DNA of 64,000 nt from UBA7803 sp963822255 (GTDB lineage: Bacteria > Pseudomonadota > Gammaproteobacteria > Pseudomonadales > Azotimanducaceae). Positions 45,242-55,816 of this stretch are shown here, in pieces. Positions within the stretch are counted from its first letter, which is position 1, and each line of letters starts with the position of its first letter. The stretch covers positions 248,001 through 312,000 of the forward strand of contig CAWGGV010000006.1 in assembly GCA_963822255.1 (NCBI GenBank). Direction: 5' to 3'. The translations under genes and the position numbers were made by a program. The notes beneath the pieces were generated by a model. It was not told where the DNA came from and ran no database searches. It saw only the letters and a program-made list of their open reading frames with translations.

Positions 45242-46263
45242 GGCAGGAGCAGCGACTTCTCGCCGCCGTGGCGCTCGCCCCGCTGCGCCCGGCGGCGCTG
45301 CCGCGGCAGGGTCAGCGGCAGGTGCAGGATGCGGTACAGAATCTCGAGGTCGTCGGCTGACAGCTCGCGGAGCTGGCCGCTCTTCAAGGTGGACGGCAGC
45401 ACCACCGGCCCGTAGCGCACCCGCTTCAAGCGGCTGACCGAGACCCCGACGGCCTCGAACAAGCGGCGTACCTCCCGATTCCTGCCTTCCATCAGCACCA
45501 CGTGATACCAATGATTCCTGCCGGAGCCGTTGTAGTACTGGATGTCGCTGAAGGCCAGGGTCTCGCCGTCGACGGGCACGCCGCCGGTCAGCGCCGCCAG
45601 CGCTTCGCTGTCCAGGCGGGCATCGATGCGTACCGCATATTCCCGGTCGAGACCGGTGGAGGGATGCATCATCCGGTGCGCCAGCGCGCCATCGTTGGTG
45701 AGCAGCAGGAGCCCGGCCGTCTGCACGTCGAGGCGACCGACCGAGATCCACCGCCCGCCGCCGCTGGGCGGCAGGTCGTCGAACACAGTGGTGCGCCCTT
45801 CCGGGTCGCGCTGGGTGCAGATGACACCGGCGCGCTTGTTCATCACCAGCACGCGGCACCCGGATGCCGGCGCGCGCTCCACCGGCCGGCCGTCCACCAC
45901 CAACGCGTCGCCGGCGCTCACCCGCTGGCCGATGTGAGCCGCCTCGTCGTTGACCGTGACCCGGCCCTGCTGGATCCACTGCTCCATCTGCCGGCGCGAG
46001 CCGTAGCCGAGCTCCGCCAGCAGCTTGTGTAGCTTCTCCGGGGGGCTGCCGGCGCGGCTGGCGCCGGCGGAGTCAACGCCGCGGGGAGGTGGGGAGGCGG
46101 ACGACTTCCGCGGACGGCGCTTGCCGCCGCTCGCCGCCGTCTTCCGCGCCGGTTTCGCGCTCGTCTGCGCCTTCCCGCTGTTCCGGGACGGCGCCGCCGC
46201 CCGCTTCTCCGGCGGCCGGCGTTTCCTCGGCTGTTTGTTCTGGGGGGACTTCTTCCCTGGCAT
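45226..46263 (-). CDS. rluB: 23S rRNA pseudouridine(2605) synthase
   Basis: A 345-residue protein. Residues 1-75 are Lys/Arg/Pro-rich and disordered; the S4 RNA-binding domain follows (LHKLLAELGYGSRRQMEQWIQQGRVTVN), then the RsuA/RluB catalytic domain with GRLDVQTAGLLLLTNDG (catalytic Asp) and EGRNREVRRLFEAVG. It makes pseudouridine in 23S rRNA. Its first 191 bases overlap the 3' end of scpB in another frame; the basic extension is needed to reach a start codon. Confidence 0.92.
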   Translation of the reverse strand: MPGKKSPQNKQPRKRRPPEKRAAAPSRNSGKAQTSAKPARKTAASGGKRRPRKSSASPPPRGVDSAGASRAGSPPEKLHKLLAELGYGSRRQMEQWIQQGRVTVNDEAAHIGQRVSAGDALVVDGRPVERAPASGCRVLVMNKRAGVICTQRDPEGRTTVFDDLPPSGGGRWISVGRLDVQTAGLLLLTNDGALAHRMMHPSTGLDREYAVRIDARLDSEALAALTGGVPVDGETLAFSDIQYYNGSGRNHWYHVVLMEGRNREVRRLFEAVGVSVSRLKRVRYGPVVLPSTLKSGQLRELSADDLEILYRILHLPLTLPRQRRRAQRGERHGGEKSLLLPYPEL

Positions 46264-46993
46264 CGGCTGACGGCTCCGTTTCCACTGACCCGTCGTCGGG
46301 CTCGGGGTTCATGATCTCGGGTTGATCGCCGCGCTGCCCGCGCGCCTCTGCAACCTCCCGGGCTTCCTCAACCACTTCCTCGACCACTTCCTCAACCACT
46401 ACGGGCTCGATCAGCGACCGGATTTCGGTGAGCGGAGGGAGTTGGTCCAGGCTCTTCAGATCGAAGTAGTCCAGAAACTCGCGGGTAGTGCCGTACAGGC
46501 TCGGCTTGCCGGGCACCTCCCGCTGGCCCACCACGCGAATCCAGCGCCGCTCCTGAAGGGTGCGCATGATGTTCTGGCTCACCGACACGCCGCGGATCTG
46601 CTCGATGTCTCCGCGGGTCACCGGCTGCTTGTAGGCAATCAGCGCCAGGGTCTCGAGCAACGCCCGCGAGTAGCGTGGCGGCTTCTCTTCCCACAGCCGC
46701 GACAGCCATTCGGACAGCTCCTGGCGCACCTGATACCGGTAGCCGGACGCCACCCGCTTGAGCTCGTAGCCACGGCCCTCGGTCTCGGCCTCGAGGGTCT
46801 GCAAGGTATCGCGGATCTGCGCCCGGCCCTCCTCGGAATCGAGCTCGCCGTGGGCGAACAGCTTGGTCAGGCGGTCGACGCTCAACGGCTCGTCGGCGGC
46901 CATGAGCGCCGCTTCGACGATCTGCTTCAGGGTGCCCGAATCGATCAGCTCCGCCACGGCTACGCCTCGTCCTCCTGTGGTTCGTCCTGCCAA
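46073..46993 (-). CDS. scpB: Segregation and condensation protein B
   Basis: A 306-residue protein. The two winged helices span residues about 20-185 (LKQIVEAALMAADEPLSVDRL, SRALLETLALIAYKQPVTRGDIEQIRGV, LYGTTREFLDYFDLKSLDQLPPL). After residue 190 comes a 110-residue Glu-rich disordered tail not needed in short family members. It binds Smc-ScpA in chromosome condensation. The start overlaps scpA by 34 bases; a shorter start near VAELIDSG is also possible. Confidence 0.92.
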   Translation of the reverse strand: MAGRTTGGRGVAVAELIDSGTLKQIVEAALMAADEPLSVDRLTKLFAHGELDSEEGRAQIRDTLQTLEAETEGRGYELKRVASGYRYQVRQELSEWLSRLWEEKPPRYSRALLETLALIAYKQPVTRGDIEQIRGVSVSQNIMRTLQERRWIRVVGQREVPGKPSLYGTTREFLDYFDLKSLDQLPPLTEIRSLIEPVVVEEVVEEVVEEAREVAEARGQRGDQPEIMNPEPDDGSVETEPSADAREEVPPEQTAEETPAAGEAGGGAVPEQREGADERETGAEDGGERRQAPSAEVVRLPTSPRR

Positions 46994-47820
46994 TGGCGTC
47001 CCCCGCCGCTACGCACGTAGATGGGGCCGAAGGCCTCGTTCTGCACCAGCTCGAGCAGCGACTCGCGGAGCAGCTCCAGCAGCGCGAGAAACGTCACCAC
47101 CACGCCCATCCGGCCCTCCTCGACGGTGAACAGCGAAGCGAACGGGACGAACGCGCGGGTGGTGTTCACCCGCTCCAGCACATCGGTCATCCGCTCGCGT
47201 ACCGACAGCGGCTCGAGCTGAACGGCATGGCGCTGGAACATCTCCGCGCGCCGCAGCACCTGAGCCAGGGCCAGCAGCACTTCCTTGAGATCCACGTCCG
47301 GGTCGGCGTGGTGGCGAACCAACTCGGGACGCTCCGGGTGAATCAGATGAATGTCCCGCTCGAGCCGCGGCAGCTCGTCGAGACGCTCCGCCGCGCCCTT
47401 GATCTGCTCGTACTCCTGCAGGCGGCGGATCAGCTCGGCACGGGGGTCCTCCTCGTCCTGGTCATCGCCCAGCGGCCTCGGCAGCAGCATGCGGGACTTG
47501 ATCTCAGCCAGCATCGCCGCCATCACCAGGTACTCGCCGGCGAGCTCGAGCTGCACGGCCTTCATCAGATCCACGTAGCTCATGTACTGCTCGGTGATGT
47601 CGGCCACCCGGATATCGAGGATGTCCAGATTCTCGCGGCGGATCAGGTAGAGCAGGAGGTCCAGAGGCCCCTCGAAGGTCTCGAGAAACACCTCCAGGGC
47701 TTCCGGCGGGATGTACAGGTCGGTGGGCAGCTCGTGGACCGCCTCGCCCCGCACCAGAGCAACGGTATCCTGCTCGACTTTGCGAACCTCGTAGAGCCTG
47801 GGTCGCTCGCTGTAGGTCAT
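46960..47820 (-). CDS. scpA: Segregation and condensation protein A
   Basis: A 286-residue kleisin: FEGPLDLLLYLIRRENLDILDI, DITEQYMSYVDLM and AGEYLVMAAMLAEIKSRMLLP near the N-terminus, and the C-terminal winged helix VTFLALLELLRESLLELVQNEAFGPIYV that binds Smc. It bridges Smc heads together with ScpB. Followed directly by scpB and rluB; trpS lies 21 bases upstream, suggesting one transcript trpS-scpA-scpB-rluB. Confidence 0.96.
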   Translation of the reverse strand: MTYSERPRLYEVRKVEQDTVALVRGEAVHELPTDLYIPPEALEVFLETFEGPLDLLLYLIRRENLDILDIRVADITEQYMSYVDLMKAVQLELAGEYLVMAAMLAEIKSRMLLPRPLGDDQDEEDPRAELIRRLQEYEQIKGAAERLDELPRLERDIHLIHPERPELVRHHADPDVDLKEVLLALAQVLRRAEMFQRHAVQLEPLSVRERMTDVLERVNTTRAFVPFASLFTVEEGRMGVVVTFLALLELLRESLLELVQNEAFGPIYVRSGGGRHWQDEPQEDEA

Positions 47821-47841
47821 GGCTCCCTCGTGTGGTTCAGG

Positions 47842-49056
47842 TCACTTGTGGGAAATGCCGATGGCCGCCCGCACGTCGTCCAGGGTCTCCCGGGCCGCGT
47901 CCCGCGCCTTCTCCGTCCCTTCCAGCAGAATCGACTGTACCAGATCGGGGTCGTCCTCGAACTGCTGAGCCCGCTCACGCATGACGGCCTGCTCGGCGTT
48001 GACGGCGTCGATCAGCGGCTGTTTGCAGTCGAGGCAGCCGATGCCGGCCGTGCGGCAGCCCTCGGCCGCCCACTCCAAAGTCGCCCGGTCGGAATAGATG
48101 CGGTGCAGGTCGTACACCGGGCAAACCTCCGGATTCCCCGGATCGCCCCGCCGCACCCGGGCGGGATCGGTCTTCATGGTGCGGATCTTCTCGGTCACCG
48201 AGTCCGGCGCTTCCCGCAGGCTGATGGTGTTGTGGTAGGACTTCGACATCTTCTCACCGTCGAGGCCCGGCACCTTGGGCTGCTCGGTGAGCATGGCCTG
48301 GGGCTCCGGCAGGATGATGCGCCCGCCGCCCTCGAGATAGCCGAACAGCCGCTCGCGGTCGCCGATGGACAGATTCTGCTGCTCCGAGAGCAACGCCCGG
48401 GCCCGCTCCAGCGCTTCGCCGTCGCCCTGCTCCAGGTAGCGGCGGCGCAGGTCCCGATACAGGCGGGCGGCCTTCTTGCCCATCTTCTTCACCGCCGCCT
48501 CCGAGAGATCCTCGAACCCCGGTTCGCGGCCGTAGATGTGGTTGAAGCGCCGGGCGACCTCCCGGGTCAGCTCGACGTGGGCCACCTGATCGGCCCCCAC
48601 CGGCACCCGGCCGGCGCGATAGATCAGAATGTCGGCGGACTGCAGCAGCGGATAGCCGAGAAAGCCGTAGGTGGCCAGATCCCGGTCGTTGAGCCTCGCC
48701 TGCTGGTCCTTGAAGCTGGGCACCCGCTCGAGCCAGCTCACCGGCGTGATCATGGACAGCAGCAGGTGCAACTCCGCGTGCTCGGGCACCTTCGACTGCA
48801 CGAACAGCGTCGCCGCACCCGGGTTGATGCCGGCGGCCAGCCAGTCCACCACGGTGCCGAACGTGTGCTGCTCGATGTTCTGGGCGTGCTCGTAATCGGT
48901 GGTCAGCGCGTGCCAGTCGGCGACGAAGAAGTAGCACTCGTACTCGTGCTGGAGCTGTACCCAGTTCTTCAGCACGCCGTGGTAGTGACCCAGATGGAGA
49001 CGCCCGGTGGGCCGCATGCCGGACAGCACGCGGTGACTGGAATCGCTACTGCTCAA
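47842..49056 (-). CDS. trpS: Tryptophanyl-tRNA synthetase
   Basis: A 404-residue class I synthetase. The HIGH motif is TGRLHLGHYHG, the KMSKS motif GEKMSKSYHN; LLQSADILIYRAGRVPVGADQ surrounds the tryptophan site. Residues about 195-240 are an insertion (YRDLRRRYLEQGDGEALERA) that makes it longer than the 330-residue E. coli form, as in several other proteobacteria. The frame is intact. Confidence 0.97.
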   Translation of the reverse strand: MSSSDSSHRVLSGMRPTGRLHLGHYHGVLKNWVQLQHEYECYFFVADWHALTTDYEHAQNIEQHTFGTVVDWLAAGINPGAATLFVQSKVPEHAELHLLLSMITPVSWLERVPSFKDQQARLNDRDLATYGFLGYPLLQSADILIYRAGRVPVGADQVAHVELTREVARRFNHIYGREPGFEDLSEAAVKKMGKKAARLYRDLRRRYLEQGDGEALERARALLSEQQNLSIGDRERLFGYLEGGGRIILPEPQAMLTEQPKVPGLDGEKMSKSYHNTISLREAPDSVTEKIRTMKTDPARVRRGDPGNPEVCPVYDLHRIYSDRATLEWAAEGCRTAGIGCLDCKQPLIDAVNAEQAVMRERAQQFEDDPDLVQSILLEGTEKARDAARETLDDVRAAIGISHK

Positions 49057-49110
49057 AGCAGCACCCTGGCAACGAACGAGCGGGCATTATAGGGGCACCC
49101 GGTCAGCAGG

Positions 49111-49725
49111 TCATGCGAGCGGAAACTCGCCCAGGCCCTGGCGCACCACCACCGGCGCATCGCCCGTCAGGTCCACCACCGTGGTAAGCACCACGCCGCA
49201 GCGGCCGCCGTCGATGATCAGATCCACCGCGTGCTCGAGGCGCTCGCGGACGTCTTCCGGGTCCACCAGCGGAACCTCGTCCCCCGGCAGCTGCATGGTG
49301 GTGGTGGTAAGCGGATAGGTGAGCATCTCCAGCAGGCCGAGGGCGATGGGGTGGTCGGGAATCCGCAGGCCGATGGTCTTCTTCTTCTCGTGCACCAGAC
49401 GCCGCGGAACTTCCCGGGTCGCCGGCAACACAAAGGTGAATGGGCCTGGGGTGAGCGCCTTGAGAATCCGGAAGTTCTGGTCACTGACCCGCGCGTAGGT
49501 GGAGATCTCCGAGAGGTCCCGGCAGGCGACGGTGAAGTGATGATGGCGATCGAGCCGGCGGATCTGGCGTACCCGGTCCAGCGCGTTCTTGTCACCGATC
49601 TGGCAGCCGAGCGCGTAAGTGGAGTCGGTGGGGTACACCACCAGCCCCCCGCGCGAGACGATCTCGGCGGCGCGGCTCAGCAGCCGTGGCTGCGGATCGG
49701 TCGGATGTATGGAGAAGTATTGGCT
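49111..49725 (-). CDS. yciO: YciO family (Sua5/YrdC/YciO) protein
   Basis: A 204-residue protein with the double-stranded-RNA-binding YrdC fold: LLSRAAEIVSRGGLVVYPTDSTYALGCQIG, LTPGPFTFVLPATREVP, KKKTIGLRIPDHPIALGLLE. GTG at 49725 is preferred because it gives the family start SQYFSIHPTDPQ. YciO resembles the threonylcarbamoyl-AMP synthases, though its own role is less certain. Reads away from yciB. Confidence 0.9.
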   Translation of the reverse strand, partial: SQYFSIHPTDPQPRLLSRAAEIVSRGGLVVYPTDSTYALGCQIGDKNALDRVRQIRRLDRHHHFTVACRDLSEISTYARVSDQNFRILKALTPGPFTFVLPATREVPRRLVHEKKKTIGLRIPDHPIALGLLEMLTYPLTTTTMQLPGDEVPLVDPEDVRERLEHAVDLIIDGGRCGVVLTTVVDLTGDAPVVVRQGLGEFPLA

Positions 49726-49817
49726 CACGAGCGCTTCCCACATTGGATGCCGTTTCTTTTATTATCACACGCCCATGCACCCCAACCTCAAATTCCCCTG
49801 ATGCCCATGACCACCCG

Positions 49818-50414
49818 ATGACGCAGTTCCTCGACTTCGTGCCGATCGCCCTGTTTGCCGTGGTGTTCTTCATCGCCGGCATTTACTGGGCGACCGGCGC
49901 CTTGATGATCGCGGTCACGGTCCAGGTGCTTGTCTACCTGGCCCTCCGCAAGCCGCTGTCCCGGGAACTGCACATCACGTTCTGGGCGAGCCTGGTGTTC
50001 GGCAGCCTGACCCTGATCTTCCGCAACCCGACGTTTCTGCAGTGGAAGCCCACCATCGTCAACTGGCTGCTGGCCGCGTCTCTGCTCGGTAGCTTCTACG
50101 TCGGCCGCACCAACCTTCTGAAGCAGCTTTTCGGCAAGCAGGTGTCGCTGGTGGACGCAGCCTGGAGCCGGCTCAACTTCGGCTGGGCCGTGGGATTCTT
50201 CGTCGCCGGGGTGCTGAACCTGGTGGTAGCCTACAACTTCTCCATGAGCGTCTGGGTCAGCTACAAGCTTGTGGGCGGATTCGCCCTGACCTTCCTGTAC
50301 ATGGTCCTGACCGTGGCCTATCTATCGTGGAAGGGTTTTCTGCCCAAGGAGCAGGAGGCCGCCGGCCGCCCCGACGCCGACGACCATCCTGTCGAGATCA
50401 ACGAGAAAAGCTGA
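49818..50414 (+). CDS. yciB: YciB/IspZ septation-type inner-membrane protein
   Basis: A 198-residue protein with about five or six membrane helices and the family motifs MTQFLDFVPIALFAVVFF at the start, FRNPTFLQWKPTIVNWL, and SWSRLNFGWAVGFFVAG-like DAAWSRLNFGWAVGFF. YciB influences cell-envelope and septum formation. It is divergent from yciO, as in other gammaproteobacteria, and followed after five bases by an SH3-domain protein. Confidence 0.95.
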   Translation: MTQFLDFVPIALFAVVFFIAGIYWATGALMIAVTVQVLVYLALRKPLSRELHITFWASLVFGSLTLIFRNPTFLQWKPTIVNWLLAASLLGSFYVGRTNLLKQLFGKQVSLVDAAWSRLNFGWAVGFFVAGVLNLVVAYNFSMSVWVSYKLVGGFALTFLYMVLTVAYLSWKGFLPKEQEAAGRPDADDHPVEINEKS

Positions 50415-50418
50415 ACCG

Positions 50419-51102
50419 ATGTCACCCAAGTTGTCTGGCCCGTCGCTGCCCGTCGTCCTGCTCGCTGCGCTCGTCCTGCTGACCTCGAGCCCGGTGAGCC
50501 GCGCCGAGACCGTCTACGTCTCGGATGACCTCATCATCAATTTCCGCAGCCTTCCCTCGAATCAGGGCAGGATCGTCAAGCTCCTGCCGAGCGGCACGCC
50601 TCTCGATGTCATCGAGCGCCAGCAGAATGGTGAGTGGGCGCGGGTCCGCACCCGCGGCGGCGACGAGGGATGGGTGCTGCAGCAGTACGTACAGGACCAG
50701 CCTGTCGCCGCCGACCGCCTGAAGGAAGCCAATCGTGAAGTGGAGCGGCTGACCAGCGCTGTGGCGGACCTGAAGGAACGCCTGAACACCGTCCAGTCCG
50801 CCCGCTCCGAAGCAGAACAGAGCTCGTCCGACCTCGGTAGCCGGGTCGAGGCGCTGCAGAGCGAGCTCGCCGAGATCAAGCGCGCCTCCGCCGGTGCGCT
50901 GGAGACGGCGGCGGAGAACCAGCGGCTCGGCGAGCTGAACGCGCGTCTGCGCAGCGAGATGGACGACCTGGTCAAGGAACGGGACGAACTGGCGGCGAAC
51001 ACCCGGCAGCGCTGGCTGATGATCGGCGGTGGGCTGGTGCTGACGGGGCTGTTTCTCGGCATGGTCATGAAGTCCCGGCCCCGGCGCAGCGCCTGGTCAT
51101 GA
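50419..51102 (+). CDS. Exported SH3-domain, coiled-coil membrane protein (TIGR04211/YgiM-like)
   Basis: A 227-residue protein. Signal peptide to SRAETVYVSD; bacterial SH3 domain at residues about 30-95 (INFRSLPSNQGRIVKLLPSG, DEGWVLQQYV); a coiled coil from about 100 to 195; and a C-terminal membrane helix (WLMIGGGLVLTGLFLGMVM) with a basic tail. This is the YgiM layout. It likely binds the cell wall from the inner membrane. Overlaps pdxJ by four bases. Confidence 0.87.
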   Translation: MSPKLSGPSLPVVLLAALVLLTSSPVSRAETVYVSDDLIINFRSLPSNQGRIVKLLPSGTPLDVIERQQNGEWARVRTRGGDEGWVLQQYVQDQPVAADRLKEANREVERLTSAVADLKERLNTVQSARSEAEQSSSDLGSRVEALQSELAEIKRASAGALETAAENQRLGELNARLRSEMDDLVKERDELAANTRQRWLMIGGGLVLTGLFLGMVMKSRPRRSAWS

Positions 51103-51878
51103 CGGTCCTGAGCGTCAACGTCAACAAGGTGGCTCTGCTGCGGAACTCGCGCGGCGGCGACATTCCCAGCGTCACCCGGTCCGCGCGGATCGCAATCGCC
51201 GCGGGTGCGGCCGGGGTCACCGTGCATCCCCGCCCCGACCAGCGCCACACCCGGCCCGCCGACGTGACCGATCTGGCGGCGCTGGTGCGCGAGCATCCGG
51301 GCATCGAGCTCAACATCGAAGGCAACCCGTTCGCCGCTCCCGGCGACAACGGCTATCCGGGGTTCGATGCGCTGATCGAGCGCGCGCGCCCGCACCAGGC
51401 CACCCTGGTGCCGGACAGCGCCGGTCAGCTCACGTCCGATCATGGCTTCGACCTCACCGGTGACAACGCCGCGCTGGAAGCCGCCATCCGCCGCTACCAG
51501 CGATGGGGCGCGAGGGTGAGCCTGTTCATGGATCCCGAGCCTGCGCAGATCGAGCTGGCGAAAGCCTGCGGTGCCGACCGCATCGAGCTGTACACTGGCC
51601 CGTTTGCCGAGACGGTGTGGCGGCACGGCCTCGACCACCCCGAGAGCCGGGCGGCATTCGACCGCTACCGGGACGCAGCCGAGCACGCGGCCGCCATCGG
51701 CCTCGGCGTCAACGCCGGGCACGATCTGGATCTGCACAACCTGCCCCTGTTCCGGCAGATCCGCGAGGTGGCCGAGGTTTCCATCGGCCACGCACTCATC
51801 GCCGACGCCCTGGAGATGGGGCTGGCGGCCGCCGTCAAGGCGTACATCGACATGCTGGAAGTCAAGGAGCAGTCATGA
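51099..51878 (+). CDS. pdxJ: Pyridoxine 5'-phosphate synthase
   Basis: A 259-residue TIM-barrel enzyme with SVNVNKVALLRNSRGGDIPS, GVTVHPRPDQRHTRPADV, LNIEGNPF, SLFMDPEP, IELYTGPFAE and LGVNAGHDLDLHNLP, which hold the catalytic His, Glu and phosphate-binding residues. The LLRNSRGG form is the variant type also found in Bacteroidetes and some Xanthomonadales rather than the E. coli LRQARGT type. It condenses deoxyxylulose 5-phosphate with aminoacetone phosphate. Confidence 0.95.
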   Translation: MTVLSVNVNKVALLRNSRGGDIPSVTRSARIAIAAGAAGVTVHPRPDQRHTRPADVTDLAALVREHPGIELNIEGNPFAAPGDNGYPGFDALIERARPHQATLVPDSAGQLTSDHGFDLTGDNAALEAAIRRYQRWGARVSLFMDPEPAQIELAKACGADRIELYTGPFAETVWRHGLDHPESRAAFDRYRDAAEHAAAIGLGVNAGHDLDLHNLPLFRQIREVAEVSIGHALIADALEMGLAAAVKAYIDMLEVKEQS

Positions 51879-52471
51879 GCTACCCACATCGATCCCCACG
51901 GGCGCGGCGCATCGCCGGCGTTGTCCTGATGACCCTGACCGCGGCACTGGCCGGTCACTCCGCCCTGGCGGCGGACGACCATCCCCGGGTCCGCGTCGTC
52001 ACCTCCCTCGGCAACATCGACCTGGAGCTGTTCGAGGACAAGGCGCCGAAGACCGTGCATCACTTCCTCGATCTGGTGGATCATGACTTTTACGACGGGC
52101 TGGTCTTTCACCGGGTGATCGCGGGCTTCATGATCCAGGCCGGCGGTTATGACGCCGACCTGAACCACCGCGAGCCTCCGGGCAGCACGGTGGTCAACGA
52201 ATCGTCGAACGGCCTCGCGAACCAGAAGGGCACGGTCGCCATGGCGCGGCTCGCCGATCCCGACTCGGCAAATGCCCAGTTCTTCATCAACGTAGCGGAC
52301 AACGAGCATCTGAACGCCAAGCCGGGCCAGCCGGGCTACACCGTGTTCGGCAAGGTGGTGGACGGCATGGACGTGGTCACCGAGATCGAGCTGTCGGAGA
52401 CCACCCGCAAGGCCGGCATGGATGACGTGCCCATCAACCCCGTCGTCATCCAGGACGTGAAACGGCTGTAG
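51875..52471 (+). CDS. Exported peptidyl-prolyl cis-trans isomerase, cyclophilin type
   Basis: A 198-residue PpiA-like cyclophilin with signal peptide (VVLMTLTAALAGHSALA). Active-site motifs: FHRVIAGFMIQAGGYD (Arg), NSANAQFFIN-like DPDSANAQFFINVADN and GYTVFGKVVDGMDVV. It speeds prolyl isomerisation in the periplasm. ATG at 51875 overlaps the pdxJ stop (ATGA). Confidence 0.93.
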   Translation: MSYPHRSPRARRIAGVVLMTLTAALAGHSALAADDHPRVRVVTSLGNIDLELFEDKAPKTVHHFLDLVDHDFYDGLVFHRVIAGFMIQAGGYDADLNHREPPGSTVVNESSNGLANQKGTVAMARLADPDSANAQFFINVADNEHLNAKPGQPGYTVFGKVVDGMDVVTEIELSETTRKAGMDDVPINPVVIQDVKRL

Positions 52472-52485
52472 CATCGCGAGTGCCC

Positions 52486-53004
52486 ATGAGAATTCTGTTC
52501 ATCGCCACGGCGAGCGCCCTGTTCTTCGCCTACGTCATCACCGAGCTGTCTCTGCGCCTGTGGCCCGGCGACTACTTCCGGCTGCTGATCACCTCCTTCG
52601 TCGCCCTGCTGCTCACGGGGCTTTTGAACCTGCGCCTGGCGGGCTGGCTGTCTGACCGTCGCCGACCGACGAAGCCGATCGCCCCGGCCGACGGACGACC
52701 AGCGGCCGCGCCACACCGCCGCCAGCGACCGGTCCGACCGGCAGCCGCGCAGGCCGCCGGCTGTCCGTCCCTCGCCACCGAGCGATGCCACGCGCGAAAC
52801 CGGGACGGTCAAGTGGTTCAACCGCACCAAAGGCTTCGGCTTCGTGATCCGCGACTCCGGTGACGAGATCTTCGTCCATCAGCGCTCCATCCGCGCCGAA
52901 GACGATGGCCGGCGCCGGCCCAGCCTGAAGGACGGGCAGACGGTGACCTTCGTGGTGGCCGAGCGGGAGAAGGGTCTGCAGGCGGAAGACGTGGTGCCGG
53001 TGGA

Positions 53005-53008
<4 letters not shown>
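52486..53008 (+). CDS. Membrane-anchored cold-shock-domain protein, one frameshift
   Basis: The N-terminal 55 residues contain two helices (ILFIATASALFFAYVITELSL, LLITSFVALLLTGLLNLRLA), then an Arg/Pro-rich linker, then in another frame a cold-shock domain: GTVKWFNRTKGFGFVIRDSG, DEIFVHQRSI, LKDGQTVTFVVAEREKGLQA, ending at 53006-53008. The indel lies somewhere in the linker, about 52690-52790. Cold-shock domains bind single-stranded nucleic acid; anchoring one to the membrane is uncommon but known in gammaproteobacteria. The stop overlaps the argS start. Confidence 0.8.
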
Positions 53009-54728
<1,720 letters not shown>

Positions 54729-54735
54729 CCGGCAG

Positions 54736-54766
54736 AAAAAAGGGGAAGCGCCGGAAGCGCTTCCCC
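54736..54766 (-). terminator. Rho-independent terminator after the SYLF gene
   Basis: GGGGAAGCG and CGCTTCCCC form a perfect 9-bp stem around CCGGAAG. On the minus strand the stem is followed by six T (54741-54736). It lies eight bases after argS, so it may also stop argS transcripts less efficiently. Confidence 0.85.
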
Positions 54767-54828
54767 TGCGGTCGAGCAGTGCTGCGTTCAGCGACGCATG
54801 CTCAGTAGTGTGCTTGCTGTCGTTGTCG

Positions 54829-55646
54829 TTATCGGTGTCCATACTGGTGTTGTTCTTCTCGGTTCATAGGCGTCTGGTCCTGCATCGGTTGCATGGAGGA
54901 CTGGCCGCTGAACTGAGCGAACTCGCTCTGCAGCACGTCTTCGTGCGGGTTCTTCACGTCACCGGCCAGAACTTGCTTGGCGTTCACCTGCTGGTTGTAG
55001 AACTGCTGGTTCGCTTCTTCGTCCCAGCTGATGCCGCCGACGCCGACGGACGCCTGTGCCATCAGACCTTTGGTGTCGGACCACGCGAGCACGTCGCCGT
55101 CGGCAGTGGACGCAGTCCCGCGGGCGGACCAGTTTACGATCGTCAGACCCGCCTGGGCGTCCAGCGCGAACTTCGTTGTTGTTGCGGAAATTATCGACCG
55201 CGTCGTCGGTCATCAGCAACAGCACGATGGAGCCCGCGGCAGCACCGGCCTGGGCGCCGATGTCGATGTTGCCGACGTCATAGAAGCCGGGGTTGCCCCA
55301 CTGGCCGTTCTCCTGGGTCATCAGCACGCCTTCGCCACCGGAGCCGCCGATCAACAGCGCAGCGGTCGCGTAGTCGGGAATGATGAACACGCCTTTGGCC
55401 TCGGGCACCTTGGCAGCCAGGTCCGGTTGCTGCTGGCGCAGCTTCTGCAGCACGTTCGCTGCTTCCTGGACGTCCTCCATGGGGCCGGACATGTTCTGCT
55501 GGTGTGGTGCTGGGTGACCGGCTACCGGCGGCCGTGCTCTGACCGTAAGTGCCCTGATCATTGTCGTTGGCCGCAGCAAGACCAGGCGCCAGCGCAATGC
55601 TGACGAAAGCGCCGCCGACCATCACGGATTTGAATCGTGACAACAT
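54829..55646 (-). CDS. Exported SYLF/Ysc84-type lipid-binding protein, two frameshifts
   Basis: Signal peptide MLSRFKSVMVGGAFVSIALA with AGG-AGG before it (AAGGAGGCAACTT then ATG). After an indel near 55520 the mature protein reads AANVLQKLRQQQPDLAAKVPEAKGVFIIPD and NPGFYDVGNIDIGAQAGAAAG, the SYLF core; a further inserted base near 55172 breaks ALDAQAGLTIVNWSARG before SDTKGLMAQASVGVGGISWD. Bacterial SYLF proteins are periplasmic or surface proteins of uncertain role that may bind lipid. About 270 residues intact. Confidence 0.82.
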
Positions 55647-55816
55647 AAGTTGCCTCCTTATCTTCTTGTGACAATTCCACTTTTGCCCTGTGGCTCCCTG
55701 GGTGTTGCAAGATGCGTACCCGCCCGCTAGTGCGCAACACCCGCACCGGACCCGCCACTCCGGGGCAAGGATTTGTAAGCTTGCAACGTCCGCGCTGTTG
55801 CCGGTAATTCCGTGGC

